Part shown: positions 35,310 through 45,888 of the stretch, one piece after another
How the letters are laid out: every line of letters starts with the position of its first letter
Position numbering within the stretch: the first letter of the stretch is position 1
Source of the DNA: Eutypella sp. D-1
Lineage: Eukaryota; Ascomycota; Sordariomycetes; Xylariales; Diatrypaceae
Length of the DNA stretch: 64,000 bases
Direction of reading: 5' to 3'
Assembly: GCA_023313575.1 (NCBI GenBank)
Contig: JAJTTP010000014.1
Location: forward strand, 62,001-126,000
Made by a program: the position numbers and the translations under genes
Notes under the pieces: generated by a model
Seen by the model: only the letters and a program-made list of their open reading frames with translations
What the model was told of the DNA's origin: nothing
Databases searched by the model: none

Positions 35310-36830
35310 GACCGTCCTCAAGTCACCAGATCTTTCGACAAGCGAGTGCAAGATCAAGGAAAGGCTAAAATGTACGAGGATACACACCAGTTCTTCGCCA
35401 ACTACAATCGGATAGCCTGAGAAGGAGGGGTTGGATCACGAAGGTCCAAAGGGTTGCTTGACTATTGATATACCGGAATCGATCCATTGTGCCTTCAAAC
35501 TACTGCGAGAGATCGACAACCCCAGCTCTGCCTATATCATTATTTCGTACACTTACAAGGAGTATCCATGCATCAAGGCCGATATTGTAATCTAGTTTAA
35601 CTACGATAAGCGCTTTTCCCCCATGCTATGGTACTCTCATGTGAGAGTCCATGGATCGAGACATAGAAAACCAATGGGAAACACTAGACATACCGAACCC
35701 CAAAGTCGACTTCGCTGCATAGTCCGTTTCTTTTTTTTCTTTTTTTTTTTAAATAATTTCTTTGCAGAGTTGTTGTTGTTGGGTACGATACAAGAGTAGG
35801 TGTGATAGTTAAACATCAACATGTCGATCACGGCCAAGTAGACGTTTAGTAAAAAGTATCAGACTAAGGGATGTAGTCACAAGGCGTACTTCTTTTTCCA
35901 GCGATTATCTATATCGCTTCTAATTGGCTTCTCTAGTCTACGATCAATATACCAATGTAGTAGTGTTTTTAGTATACGGTCAAATTGCAACTACGGATAC
36001 AGCCAGCCAGCCCACGCGAGCTTGGCGAACCCCCCTTAATGTCTAGAAAGCCCCCAGCCCTCCCTTTATAGGGCACACCGCTGCCAGCAAAGGATATAGG
36101 CCAGGCCACCTGACGGGATCAGCCAAGCTTTCGTCCGAATTTAAAAGGCCTATACTATATTAGCGCAGGCAGAATCGCGATATGCAGGCAGGTAGGCAAA
36201 AGCAGGGAGGGGGGCGTTGTTGACTCAACCTCAAACATACCACGCTCTCTCCATCTCCCCCCTCTCCTCCCGCGATTTTCCATCTCGGCCAAGCCCAGCT
36301 TGTGCGCCTCCGCAATCTCCTCATAGGTCTGCGTCGCCGCCTGGGCTGGGCGATGTCTGACTCTAGGCGGGTTAGCGGCCCCCTCCCGTGGCGTCCTGTC
36401 GTTGGCATAGCTACGTGCGGCTGAAAATTAGCCTGGAACCCTCGTTCTTTCCTTCAGCCAGCCCCCCCCTCCCCGTGGGTGTATGCTCTATGTGTATAGG
36501 TGTTTATTATGATGTCCTGTCCTCTCGCTCGCATGTCGTTGCTGGGAAGACCTGCCTTCTCTCCTTTTTTTTTTCAAGAATGCGGTCGTCGCCTCGTCCG
36601 CTATTATTGATACCCCCTATCAACTGTGCTCCACCGGCTTGTCATGCACTGACGCGGTAGCCGTACAAGATCCCCCTGCCGGTTATCACTCTTCTATACT
36701 CGGGCGATTCCATTTAATTGCGGATTGGGCCAGGGCAGGTTTGAGAAGCGGTCGACCGACACCAAGGACCAAGGGCAAGAGACAGCACTGAAAATAGATC
36801 AGAAGGGGAAAAGGGGGAGAGAAGACCAAA
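35310..36830. other. Intergenic, secreted protein to membrane protein
   Basis: No supported gene. Contains a T-rich tract near 35731-35750. Confidence 0.45.
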
Positions 36831-37816
36831 ATGGAGCACCAGACCCAACAGCCCCTTTCACCACAGCAGCAGGCGTTCCCAGCACAGCAGCAGCAGCAGC
36901 AGCAGCAATTCCAACCGATGCCGGGGCCCGCTCCCACAGTCTCGAGCCGAGGATGGCAGATCGCGAAAGTCGTACTACACTCGTTGACTGCGGTGCTCAG
37001 CATAGCGGTAATCGGGATGCTGATCTCGATCGCGGTGCACTACCCATCGGAGGCGGTGGCGCTGGTGTGGACGATGCCGCAGGTCGGGGTGTCGCTGTGC
37101 TGGGCGGCGGCGGAGCTGATCACAGTGTGCGCACGCCGCCGACACTCCCACCGCGGCATCCACCCGGGAGCCCATGTTGCCCTGCATCTCCTGCTCTGGC
37201 TCGGACTCTGCGTTGCGGTTGCGCTGAATGCGTTCCTCTTCGCGGCTTGGGTGTTGTATGATGATTATTATGATTATTACGATTATTATTATTACGATGA
37301 CGATGATCTCGACTCCGGGTATTTCGTTGTCTTGAAGGCGTTGATTGCCTTCCTCGCATTGTTGATGTAAGTGAAAAAGCGGAATGCTTTTTTTGGCGAC
37401 CCCTGAACCCGTCACACTGCCCCTCCCTCCCTCACCCTGTAGTGACAACAATGAAAACCAAAAAAGAGAGAACCCGCGCTAACCTACTCTCGCGATATTT
37501 AACAACATCCAGCATCCTACACTTCACACTCTTCATACGCGCCTGCGTCGAGACATCCCACCGCAACAGCGCCAGCGCCAGCGCGCCCCCCGTCTTCATG
37601 ATGCCCGTGCCCGTATCCATGTACCCACAGCAATACGCGGCCCCGGCGACGCCTCAGCACCTCTCCGGGCAGTTCAACTTCGATCAGGGGAAGGAGGTGC
37701 TTCCTTCCCAGCAGCAGGTCGACGGCACACCCGGCGCGGCTATATCGCCCCCGCTGCAATCGCAGTCGTATATTCAGGAGGACGGTCTGCATATGCATCC
37801 GCCTCGTTATGGGTGA
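36831..37816 (+). CDS. MARVEL-like four-helix membrane protein with polyGln N-terminus
   Basis: Two exons, join(36831..37366,37513..37816), 279 residues, phase-matched (FLALL|IILHFTLFIRACVE). The N-terminus is Gln/Pro-rich with a run of eight Gln. Four hydrophobic helices follow: VVLHSLTAVLSIAVIGMLIS, VGVSLCWAAAELITV, ALHLLLWLGLCVAVALNAFL, and VVLKALIAFLALL continued by the second exon. An unusual Tyr/Asp-rich loop of about 20 residues (37258-37314) lies before helix four. The C-terminal 80 residues are Pro/Gln-rich and cytosolic. The arrangement is that of fungal MARVEL-domain proteins of unknown function. Confidence 0.75.
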
Positions 37817-39327
37817 GCACAAAAGCGGGGGGGTTGCTCTATGGATAGACGGGATATTGGCAGTGCGGAAGGAGGCATGAGCTAGCTAGCTAGCTAGCCC
37901 TTTGGAGGTGTTATCCTTGGATATCATCCCCGTTGTCTATCTATCCCGTAAACATATATAGCGCGAGCGTGTTGAGGGGACTGGGGCACCGTATCAATCA
38001 TGTTTTGGGGGGTTATATAGTCGACGCCTTATCTTACCTTCCCTTACCTGATCTGTCTGTCTGGATACCTATCCTTGGCAAAGCATCAGCATGCCATGCC
38101 CACTTTGCCCCCAACGCGATCCGTACTACGCACTTGAAGTGTAAATAAATACAAGGGAGAATCAGCCTAGTTTGGATAGGGTGCAAGAGAGCCATCTGCG
38201 AGATGTGTGTTTCGGTATAAGGCGCCGTTCCGTGTATTCTCTTTTGTTTTTTTCCATCCGATGTATGCACACCAACACCAACGGAAAAAAAGAAAAAGTT
38301 CAGCCATCGTGTAGGAAGGTATGGTATAATTGATGTCCTTTTACCCCAGGCGGTAATTGTCGTTTATACGTATACCACGTTTTTTTTTTTTTGTCCACTC
38401 CGCTTTATCTTGCCTCGTCGACTCAGCAGACAGATTTCCATGCACGTATATATGATGACTTCATGTGGCCTTTGTTGCTCAGCAGGCTACGAATTCGTCC
38501 AGGGCCTATGGAAAACGGGCCGAATCTACGCCAGTTCCTCACGTATTATTCATCTGTCTCATTAGCCACCTTCGCTGGTACTTCGCGTGTAGAAGCGCAT
38601 GCCCAGTCCACGTGCACGTTCGTAATCGAATTGAAAGCAGCAAGGTTGAGCTACGGGTTGCGATACATAAGTTCGGGTCCACGTGAACCGTCCAGCAGGT
38701 TCAACGTCCATGTCACTCTACATATGCCAACGAGACAATGGGGATTCTACAGCCCGTCTCTAGTCTACTGAATATAGGAAGCCAGGAACCGGGAGAAGCG
38801 AGGGTGGTGGTTTACTTCATATCCCGTACGTCAAGAGGTCAAACAGCCCCTTCAAGGCAGGGCCTTTTCACTTTTCTCTGGACAACGAACAGCTTTTCCC
38901 CCAGAGCCAACGGTTGACCCCCGGGGGGGCAAGGGAGTACGAATCCACATAAACACAAACAAACAGGCAGCAAAATAGATACTAATTAGCTAGCTAGCTA
39001 GCTCCCAGGAGTAAAATGTCAAATGGCTGATAAAAATTGAAGCCCGGCTGCTGCAGGGCGGGTGTGCTTGCTCGATAGGAGGGGGTATATATATGTATAT
39101 GTATATGTATGTACATCACCGACTACAAGAAACCCCCCTCTCGCAAGAGGGGGCAGACGAGGAAAGGAAAAAAACATATCGACGTAAATAGCATCCAGCA
39201 GCAGTAACAGTGCTACATGTCAATGGAATGGACTTCAAAGTAGCCATCCTTGGAAGATGGGGGGAAAAATCACGTGGAATACAACAGCACGTCCAGGAAG
39301 AAGGGGGGGGGCACGGCACCCATAACA
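37817..39327. other. Convergent intergenic
   Basis: No supported gene. Contains AGCTAGCTAGCTAGCTAG repeats near 37879 and again near 38986. Confidence 0.45.
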
Positions 39328-40149
39328 TTACTCGTCGTCTAGGAAGCGGCTGGCTACGCGTCCGAACAAGGGGACTTCGAATCTGAAGCAATACAATACA
39401 GTCAGCACACACTACCTCGGAAGAAGAAGAAAAAAAATCCAACACCAGCAACAGCAACAGCAAACAGCAAACAGCACATACCTATCAAGGGTATCAGCAT
39501 CGCGATAAGCGCGAAGCGCAAGCCAAACCGCGGCCCCCAAATCCACCAAAAAAAGCAGCCAGCTGAGGAAGCGGGAGGCGGAGACGACGAGGTGGACGAC
39601 GAGGACGGCGGTGAACAGCAGCGCGGCCTGCCAGGCGTGGAAGCGGACGTAATCGCTGTTGCGCTCGAGGATGAGCAGCAGGATTGCGCCTAGGGGTGGG
39701 AGTGCGAGGTAGGCGAGGGCGGCCTCGTAGTCGAGCCGTATCCCTAGGCTCGTGGCGAATTCGCTTACGCCGTCCCGGTAGTAGCCTGTTCCGCTGCCTA
39801 CGCCGCCGCCGCCGCCGCCGTTTCCGAAACCCCCCTCGATGGCGCTGCTGTTGCTGGTTGGTTCGTAGTTGTAGTTATAGTTATAGTTGTTATTATTGTT
39901 GTAATTGTAGTTATAGTTGGATGGCGGGGAGGCAGCCCCCGATAGCCCCGAGGACTGCCATGAGCGCTGGGGCTGGGGATGCTGGAGGGGCGGGGGCGAG
40001 GTGAACCCGCCGCGTTGCTGCTGGGAGGGGGAAAAGGCCCGGCGGTGGTCGGTTGACGCACGGGGCGAGGTCGGGTTGGATCCGGCGGTGGGCGGCGAGA
40101 AGGGCCTGTTATGCTCGGGCGGGGAGGACTGGTAGGGAGCGAAGTCCAT
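39328..40149 (-). CDS. DUF4870/UPF0132-type membrane protein with Asn-Tyr repeat
   Basis: Two exons, complement(join(39328..39382,39482..40149)), 240 residues. The second exon supplies FEVPLFGRVASRFLDDE; without the 99-nt intron the frame runs into a spurious poly-Cys tail. Residues 1-80 are Pro/Ser/Gln-rich. About 80-100 is an alternating Asn-Tyr tract, then a Gly tract. The conserved core (LDYEAALAYLALPPLGAILLL, ERNSDYVRFHAWQAALLF, LSWLLFLVDLGAAVWLALRAY) has three helices, typical of the TMEM/UPF0132 family. Probably an endomembrane protein of unknown function. The start at 40149 was chosen as the ATG nearest the conserved region; the frame stays open further upstream. Confidence 0.75.
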
Positions 40150-41261
40150 TTTTTCTTCCTCTTTTCTTCTTCCTCTTTTCTCTCCTTCGTTTTCTCTCTC
40201 CCCTGGCGCCTGTTGTGCTTGGTTTTGGGTTTTCACCTCTGGTGCGTATAGGTCATCGAGTACGTTGTTGGTCCGTCTGTCGGTAAGGTGAATAAGTGTC
40301 GATGATCGGATGTAGGAGTTTAGCGATGCTGACGTATTCAGACTAGATTTTTGTATATTTAATGTGGGCTCGTTTTTTCCCTCTTTCTTCTCTGATTGAG
40401 TCTCGGGCGTTCGTTCGTTATTTGGTTTTTTTTGGGGGGGGTTTTTGTTATGCACACGTTGGTTGTGGTTGTATATCTGGAGTTTGTAGACTGGACGGTC
40501 AAGCATCAATCAAGATGGGTTGACGTGGTTTAAGGCGCCACCCCCGGCCTATGAGGTAAGGGTAGGGTTACTTAGGTACCTACCTGGTAGTTACTGGTAG
40601 GTACCCCCCCTCCCTGTAGTATCCTTGGCTAGCAGCCCTGGAGCCATGCAGGGTCCCGATTTAGCGTCTGTAACCCCCCCGGGAAATTTAACCACCTGCA
40701 GCGCAGCATCCACGATATGTATGTGGCAGTTGCATGGCCCGGCATTGCATGTGACGTCCTCTTATAGCATACTGTCAATTTCGTCGCCTTACTTAAAGGT
40801 ACAAATTGCCCGTCTATCGATCCATATACTCTTCTATGATATACGATCACTTGTAGTTATACAGATGCAAGTGCCTGAGAAAAAGATGGCTTATCCGGCA
40901 GTCAATCGCAGAGGCTGTTGAGCTAAAAAAATAAAAAACCATTGCTTTCGACCCGAACTTTCAACCACCCAAATCCTCCTCAGGCCACAATGCTGATGGG
41001 ATTTACCATGAAAGCTGTCGAGAAAATCAATGGTAACCAGAGAGAGTCCTGACTATCTATATCCAACGGTCATGAAAGAAAGAAGAAGGGAGGCGAACAG
41101 CCATGCTGGCATGAATGATGGAGATCGATGCATTGCGCCGAGACACACGCCGTCTCTACATGCTACATGTACACAAGTAAATAGATATACACATTTGCAG
41201 ACCAAACGCAGTCATTTCCGCCTCTCTCAACCGGCCCCGGTCCGGAGTAAGGATAAAGTAA
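40150..41261. other. Intergenic, DUF4870 gene to uL10m
   Basis: Promoter side of the DUF4870 gene, with a pyrimidine-rich leader (40150-40200). No gene. TAGGTACCTA palindrome near 40575. Confidence 0.45.
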
Positions 41262-42240
41262 TCACGAACTGCTCTCCTCCTTAGTAGCCCCCTCCTTCGG
41301 CTGCTCCTCCGTCTTCTTCCCCCCGCCCGCCTGCTCCTCAAGCTGCGTCCGGCGTCCCTCAAGGGCAAACCAAAGGCCCTTGGCACCACCCTCAAGGGCA
41401 GCCGAGAGACCGAGACCAGCGCCCTGAAGCGTCGCGACGAGCTGTGCGCGAAGACCGCCAAGACCGCCCTTGATACCGCCGACCCACCTGACGGCATCAT
41501 TATCGAAGACGCGGCCCTCGACGCGGCCGCCGACGAGGATCAGTTTCTGCAGCGCCGATTGCACCGCCGGCTCGTAGTACCCCGGCGTCTTCCTGCGGGG
41601 CGGCGGCGGAAACCCGGCTGCTGCGTTCGGCGCCAGTACTCGTAGTACCGCGGCCAGGTGCGCCGGTGATGCGGCGGGGAACGTGACGGCGGCTACGGGC
41701 CCGACGAGCAAGGGGCGGATTTGCGCGTATGCGGTGGATGGGTCGTCTATATTTGCTGCCTTGATCGTCTCGTACGCCGTCATCGACAAGTCGTGCGTGT
41801 ACGCGTTGGGTTTGCGGTTGCCCTGTTTGGCGGCCGCCGCTTCCGGATCGAAGAACTCGGTGATCTTCAGCGCGACGTCGAAGATGCGCGTGCGCACGAC
41901 CTGCAGCTCGATCGCCGAGGCGATATTGATCGGCGCCTCCACCCCATCTTCCGGGGCCAGCTCCTCGACCTGGGCCAGGGAGGCCCGCAATTCCCTCCGC
42001 ACGGCCGCCCACTCGACGGCGGTCAGGTTGTTATGTTGCAGGAAGAGGATCAGCGGCATGGACCGCAGCAGGGCGGTGTAGGCGCGCAGGAGCTGGGACT
42101 TGCGGGTTTCCGGACGCCGGGCGCTCGGCGGCTGCGTCGGCGGTATGTAGTTGTCGGGTAACTTCAGCGATCCGAAGGAGTTGAGCGGGCCGGCGGCTGT
42201 GGCATAATGTCGTGACGATGATGCGCTGGCAGTCGCCGTG

Positions 42241-42275
<35 letters not shown>

Positions 42276-42383
42276 CTTGGGGGTGCATATTAGGGTTCTC
42301 CTGTTCGTCGGTTTCGTCGTCGTCGTCTGTACGGCTCGTCTTATGCTGCTCCGTGCAGTCGAGCCGTTGACCCGGAGCGGCAT
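41262..42383 (-). CDS. MRPL11: Mitochondrial large ribosomal subunit protein uL10m
   Basis: Single exon, 373 residues from the ATG at 42383. Arg/Ser/Thr-rich N-terminus with few acids ([18 protein letters not shown]) acts as a mitochondrial presequence and is followed by a 12-Ser run encoded by tandem trinucleotides. The uL10 core begins [18 protein letters not shown] and [17 protein letters not shown], then [17 protein letters not shown], and [17 protein letters not shown] long charged C-terminal tail ([13 protein letters not shown]) is common in filamentous fungi. It anchors the bL12 stalk to the mitoribosome. The frame is open further upstream, but that part does not look like protein. Intact. 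Confidence 0.85.
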
Positions 42384-43457
42384 ATTGAATGAAATTTTGG
42401 GGGCTTTGGAAACCCTCTTCCTCCCCCCCTGCTTTACACCAGAAACCGTATTGTTGGGGGAAATCCGCAAGTGGGAGAAGAAAGAAAGAAGGTAATTCTT
42501 TCGAATGTATGTCCTTACCACGTAGGTAGGCAAGTGGAGGAAAATTCAATTATTGAAGCTTCTTCACCTGCGCATACCCAAGTACTTCATACCTGTAGTC
42601 TCTGGTGTTCCCTCCTTCCAGGTCCAGTGGGGTGTATAAAATTTCCTAAGAAAAAGGCCCGTGCACCGTGGGGGAAGCTGATTGATCTGTATGCGGGATC
42701 GGGGAGTCGGCCCCTCGCTGGATGAGCGCATATCGGTTAATTGAAGCTTTAAGTACCTAAGCGCTTCTTTAATCCGATTTATGTATCAATGGGTATTGCC
42801 AAGGAAACTGGATAGAGCGATATCGCGGGGCATGCATGGTAAACTGCGAGAGCTAAGGTGGGATGGGAGGTATATGACACATCTTAGGCAGCTCCTAACC
42901 TAAGCTCTCACATGCTGATTTTTTTATATGTTATACGTTCTTCAAAAGCTTATGGCCTTATAGCAGAAGCAACTGTGAATTATATTCCGCCACTCTAAGA
43001 CTATTTTATTTATTAAGCTTGACTACCCAAATACCTGCTAGAACTTGGAGAATACCGCGATTATTCTTTCAAGGGCGCGCACTTGCTCAACTCCCTCGAA
43101 TAGCTCCTTGACCCCTAGCTGGATTATGACAACTTTACCCAGACATCCCATGTTCGCAGCAGCAATATGAGTCACCGCTGATCATTGGGGAAAAGAAAAA
43201 AAGTAAATGAAAGGGCGCATACATGTACATGTCATAATAGAATGTCAGGAAGTCGGATAATCATCTTGAAAAAAGTCTTCCTTTAAATAACCGCTTTCTT
43301 CGCCGCTTTCTCAGACAGCTAGAGCATCCTGGTCATTAGTATTACAACAACAACATTCTGGCCACACCTAGATCAAGAGGGACAAAGACGAGAAAATCAG
43401 ACCAGGGCATCACACACACACACCAAAAAAAGGATCCCCAATCCCCAATCTCCAAAA
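42384..43457. other. Divergent promoter region, uL10m / TRP4
   Basis: No supported gene. AT-rich around 42900-43020. Confidence 0.45.
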
Positions 43458-44858
43458 ATGGCGTCCGAACAAGAAGCACAGACAACAACAGACATCCGCC
43501 CCCTACTACAGCGCCTATGGCCAGACCCGGCGCGGGAGAACGTAACGGCGCACGAGATCTCGGAGGCGCTGGCGCGCATCTTCGTCGGCGGCCTGAGCCC
43601 CGTGCAGACGGGGTCGCTGCTAACGGCGCTGCACTTCACGGCCTGGGACCGGCGCGCCGACGTCCTCGCCGAGGCCTCCGCCGCCATGCGCCGCGCTGCT
43701 GCCCCCGTTGATTTGCCGGCCCTGCGCGCTGTTGTCGCTGCGCGCGGTCGTCCTGAGGGGTCTTATCGCGGTGGTTTGGTAAGTTTGGAGGATTGCTCGC
43801 TCCTATGCCCTATCATTCTCTCCCCCCCCCCCTTTTCCCCCAACCCCCGGTCTGGAATGTAACTGACGATGGGACCCTGCATTGGGCAACAAAAGTGCGA
43901 CATCGTAGGCACGGGCGGGGACTCGCACAACACATTCAACATCAGCACGACGTCGTCAATCCTCGCATCTTCGCTGCTACTAATCGCAAAACACGGGAAC
44001 CGAGCGTCGACATCCAAATCCGGGTCCGCAGACCTGCTCGAAGCAATGCAGCCGCGGGCCCCGGTCCTCTCGCGCGTGTCACCCGCACACCTCGAAGCCG
44101 TGTATCGCGCATCGAACTACGCGTTCCTGTTCGCGCCCGTCTTCCACCCGGGCATGCGCTGGGTCGCGCCCATCCGTCGCGAGCTCGGCTGGCGCACCAT
44201 CTTTAACCTTCTCGGTCCGCTCAGCAACCCCGTCGACGGCACCACCAGCAGTAGTAGCAGTAGCAGTAACGCCGACGGCGACAGCATCATCGAAGCCCGC
44301 CTCCTGGGCGTCGCCCGCGACGATCTCGGTCCCGTGTTCGCAGACGCGCTGCGCATGTCCGGCGCGCGCAAGGGCCTCGTAGTCTGCGGGAAAGAACAAC
44401 TGGACGAAGTCTCGTGCGCGGGGCCGACACTCTGCTGGCAACTCGTCCCCTCCTCGCCCACGGGTGAAGGAGAAATCCGCGTCCAGCACTTCGAGCTCAC
44501 GCCCGCAGACTTCGGGCTCTCGCCACACGCACTATCAGAAGTTTCCCCCGGCGGCGACCCAGTGCAGAACGCAGGGATCCTAGCGCGCGTGCTGCGCGGC
44601 GATTTCGCCGCCGACGCGCCGTTGCTCGAGTTCGTACTAATGAATACCGCGGCCCTACTAGTCGTCGCAGGCGTCTGCGAGGCTGATACCAGCGCCATGG
44701 GTCCCGGGGACGACGGCGCGGTGGTGAAGGAGCGCGGACCGGGGGGCCAGCGATGGAAGGAGGGAGTTCGGAGGGCCCGGTGGGCTATCGCTAGTGGGGA
44801 GGCTTGGAGGCAGTGGTGTGCGTTTGTCGAGGTTACGAATGCGTTGCCTGATGAATGA
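43458..44858 (+). CDS. TRP4: Anthranilate phosphoribosyltransferase
   Basis: Two exons, join(43458..43778,43896..44858), 427 residues. It joins anthranilate to PRPP in tryptophan synthesis. The N-terminal helical domain (LTALHFTAWDRRADVLAEAS) precedes the PRPP-binding CDIVGTGGDSHNTFNIST, created by splicing at L|CDIVG. Other active-site segments: KHGNRASTSKSGSADLLEA, NYAFLFAPVFHPGMRWVAPIR, RTIFNLLGPLSNP, LDEVS and FVLMNTAALL. A Ser-rich insert (about residues 225-240) and a Gly/Asp-rich insert near the C-terminus make it longer than the bacterial enzyme, as is common in fungi. All key residues are present. Confidence 0.92.
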
Positions 44859-44884
44859 GGGGGGTTACGTTGGATAGGGGTTCA

Positions 44885-44915
<31 letters not shown>

Positions 44916-45657
44916 AAGTAAGTACTGCTTGGACTTGATTGCATATGGACCGAGGTGAAAAATAGGAATGGAATGGACGGGGACTGGATAGATTACAAGG
45001 TGCCTTTTCTTTTTTTTTCCCGCTTTGCGCACCGGTTGGCAGGCAGGCATAAATGGTATGGTATGGTAATAGCAAAAAGCTTTCAACGGATTGGATCGGA
45101 TTGAAGGGCAGGGGTCTAGGTTCAGGCGAGCGAAACATTCCACAGAATATCGTTCGGATATATAGAGAGGTAGGAAAGAAAAGAAATTCCAAGGAATGGG
45201 CCTTCTCTGGACGATCGCGATAGCCATGACCGATCGCGAAGAAGAAGAAGAAAAACCCCCCAATGAAAAAGGGTGGTGCGCGTAAGAGTGAAGGAGGTGT
45301 GTATATTTGATTTTTCCCCCCGACCGGCGCGCGGCGGCGAACCCACGAGCAAGCCCGCCCGCCCATATACTGCTCCTATACCGTGCCGTTTCTTCCTAAA
45401 CTAACATATGTACATACATGCATAAGTGTACTCGTTCGCGACCAAGAAATAACCACCTAGCTGCGGTTTCAAGACCTCGCCCAGGCGTAAGAATCGTATG
45501 ATACATCAAGTGTAACAAAACAGTGCCATGATGATGATGACGGACGGTGTTCGTGCTTTTTTTCTCCCTCTCTCCCTCCCTCTCAGCCTTCGTCCTAGAG
45601 TATATATCCCCTCGTAATTTTTAATACCGACAACTTACTTACACAAGAAAAACCTAC
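44859..45657. other. Convergent 3' intergenic, TRP4 / TRL1
   Basis: No supported gene. Contains the G30 homopolymer. Confidence 0.45.
44885..44914 (+). repeat. G30 homopolymer
   Basis: Thirty consecutive G residues, 27 nt after the TRP4 stop codon. Exact length is likely to be unreliable in sequencing. Confidence 0.85.
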
Positions 45658-45888
45658 TTAAGCAGCACCTCTACCTCTACCCCTTCCCCTGCCCCCTCCC
45701 CTACCGCCGCCACCCCTACCACCGCGGCCCCCACGTCCACCCCCACGACCACGACCACGTCCACGAGGACCGCCTCCTCCCGCATAGCTATAGCTATAAC
45801 CAGCGCGGGGATTACTCGCCCAGGTGATCTCTCGCTCAGGATCCAGCTCGTCGTCAGGCGCCCCATCCCCACCCCCATTCCCATTCTC
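45658..45888 (-). other. In-frame RGG-rich extension after the TRL1 stop codon
   Basis: Directly after the TRL1 TAG (45889-45891), the same frame stays open for 76 codons to a TAA. It reads an acidic linker (DDELDPEREITWASNP), a YSYSYAGGGG patch, then an Arg-Gly tail (PRGRGRGRGGGRGG...). The composition is that of an RNA-binding RGG tail, not random 3' UTR. Either TRL1 is longer by readthrough, splicing or a base-call error, or this is a fossil tail left by a recent stop. Confidence 0.5.

Noticed and set aside
42238..42495. Poly-Leu frame at 42.24-42.50 kb
   Set aside because: It is the antisense reading of the Ser repeat of uL10m.
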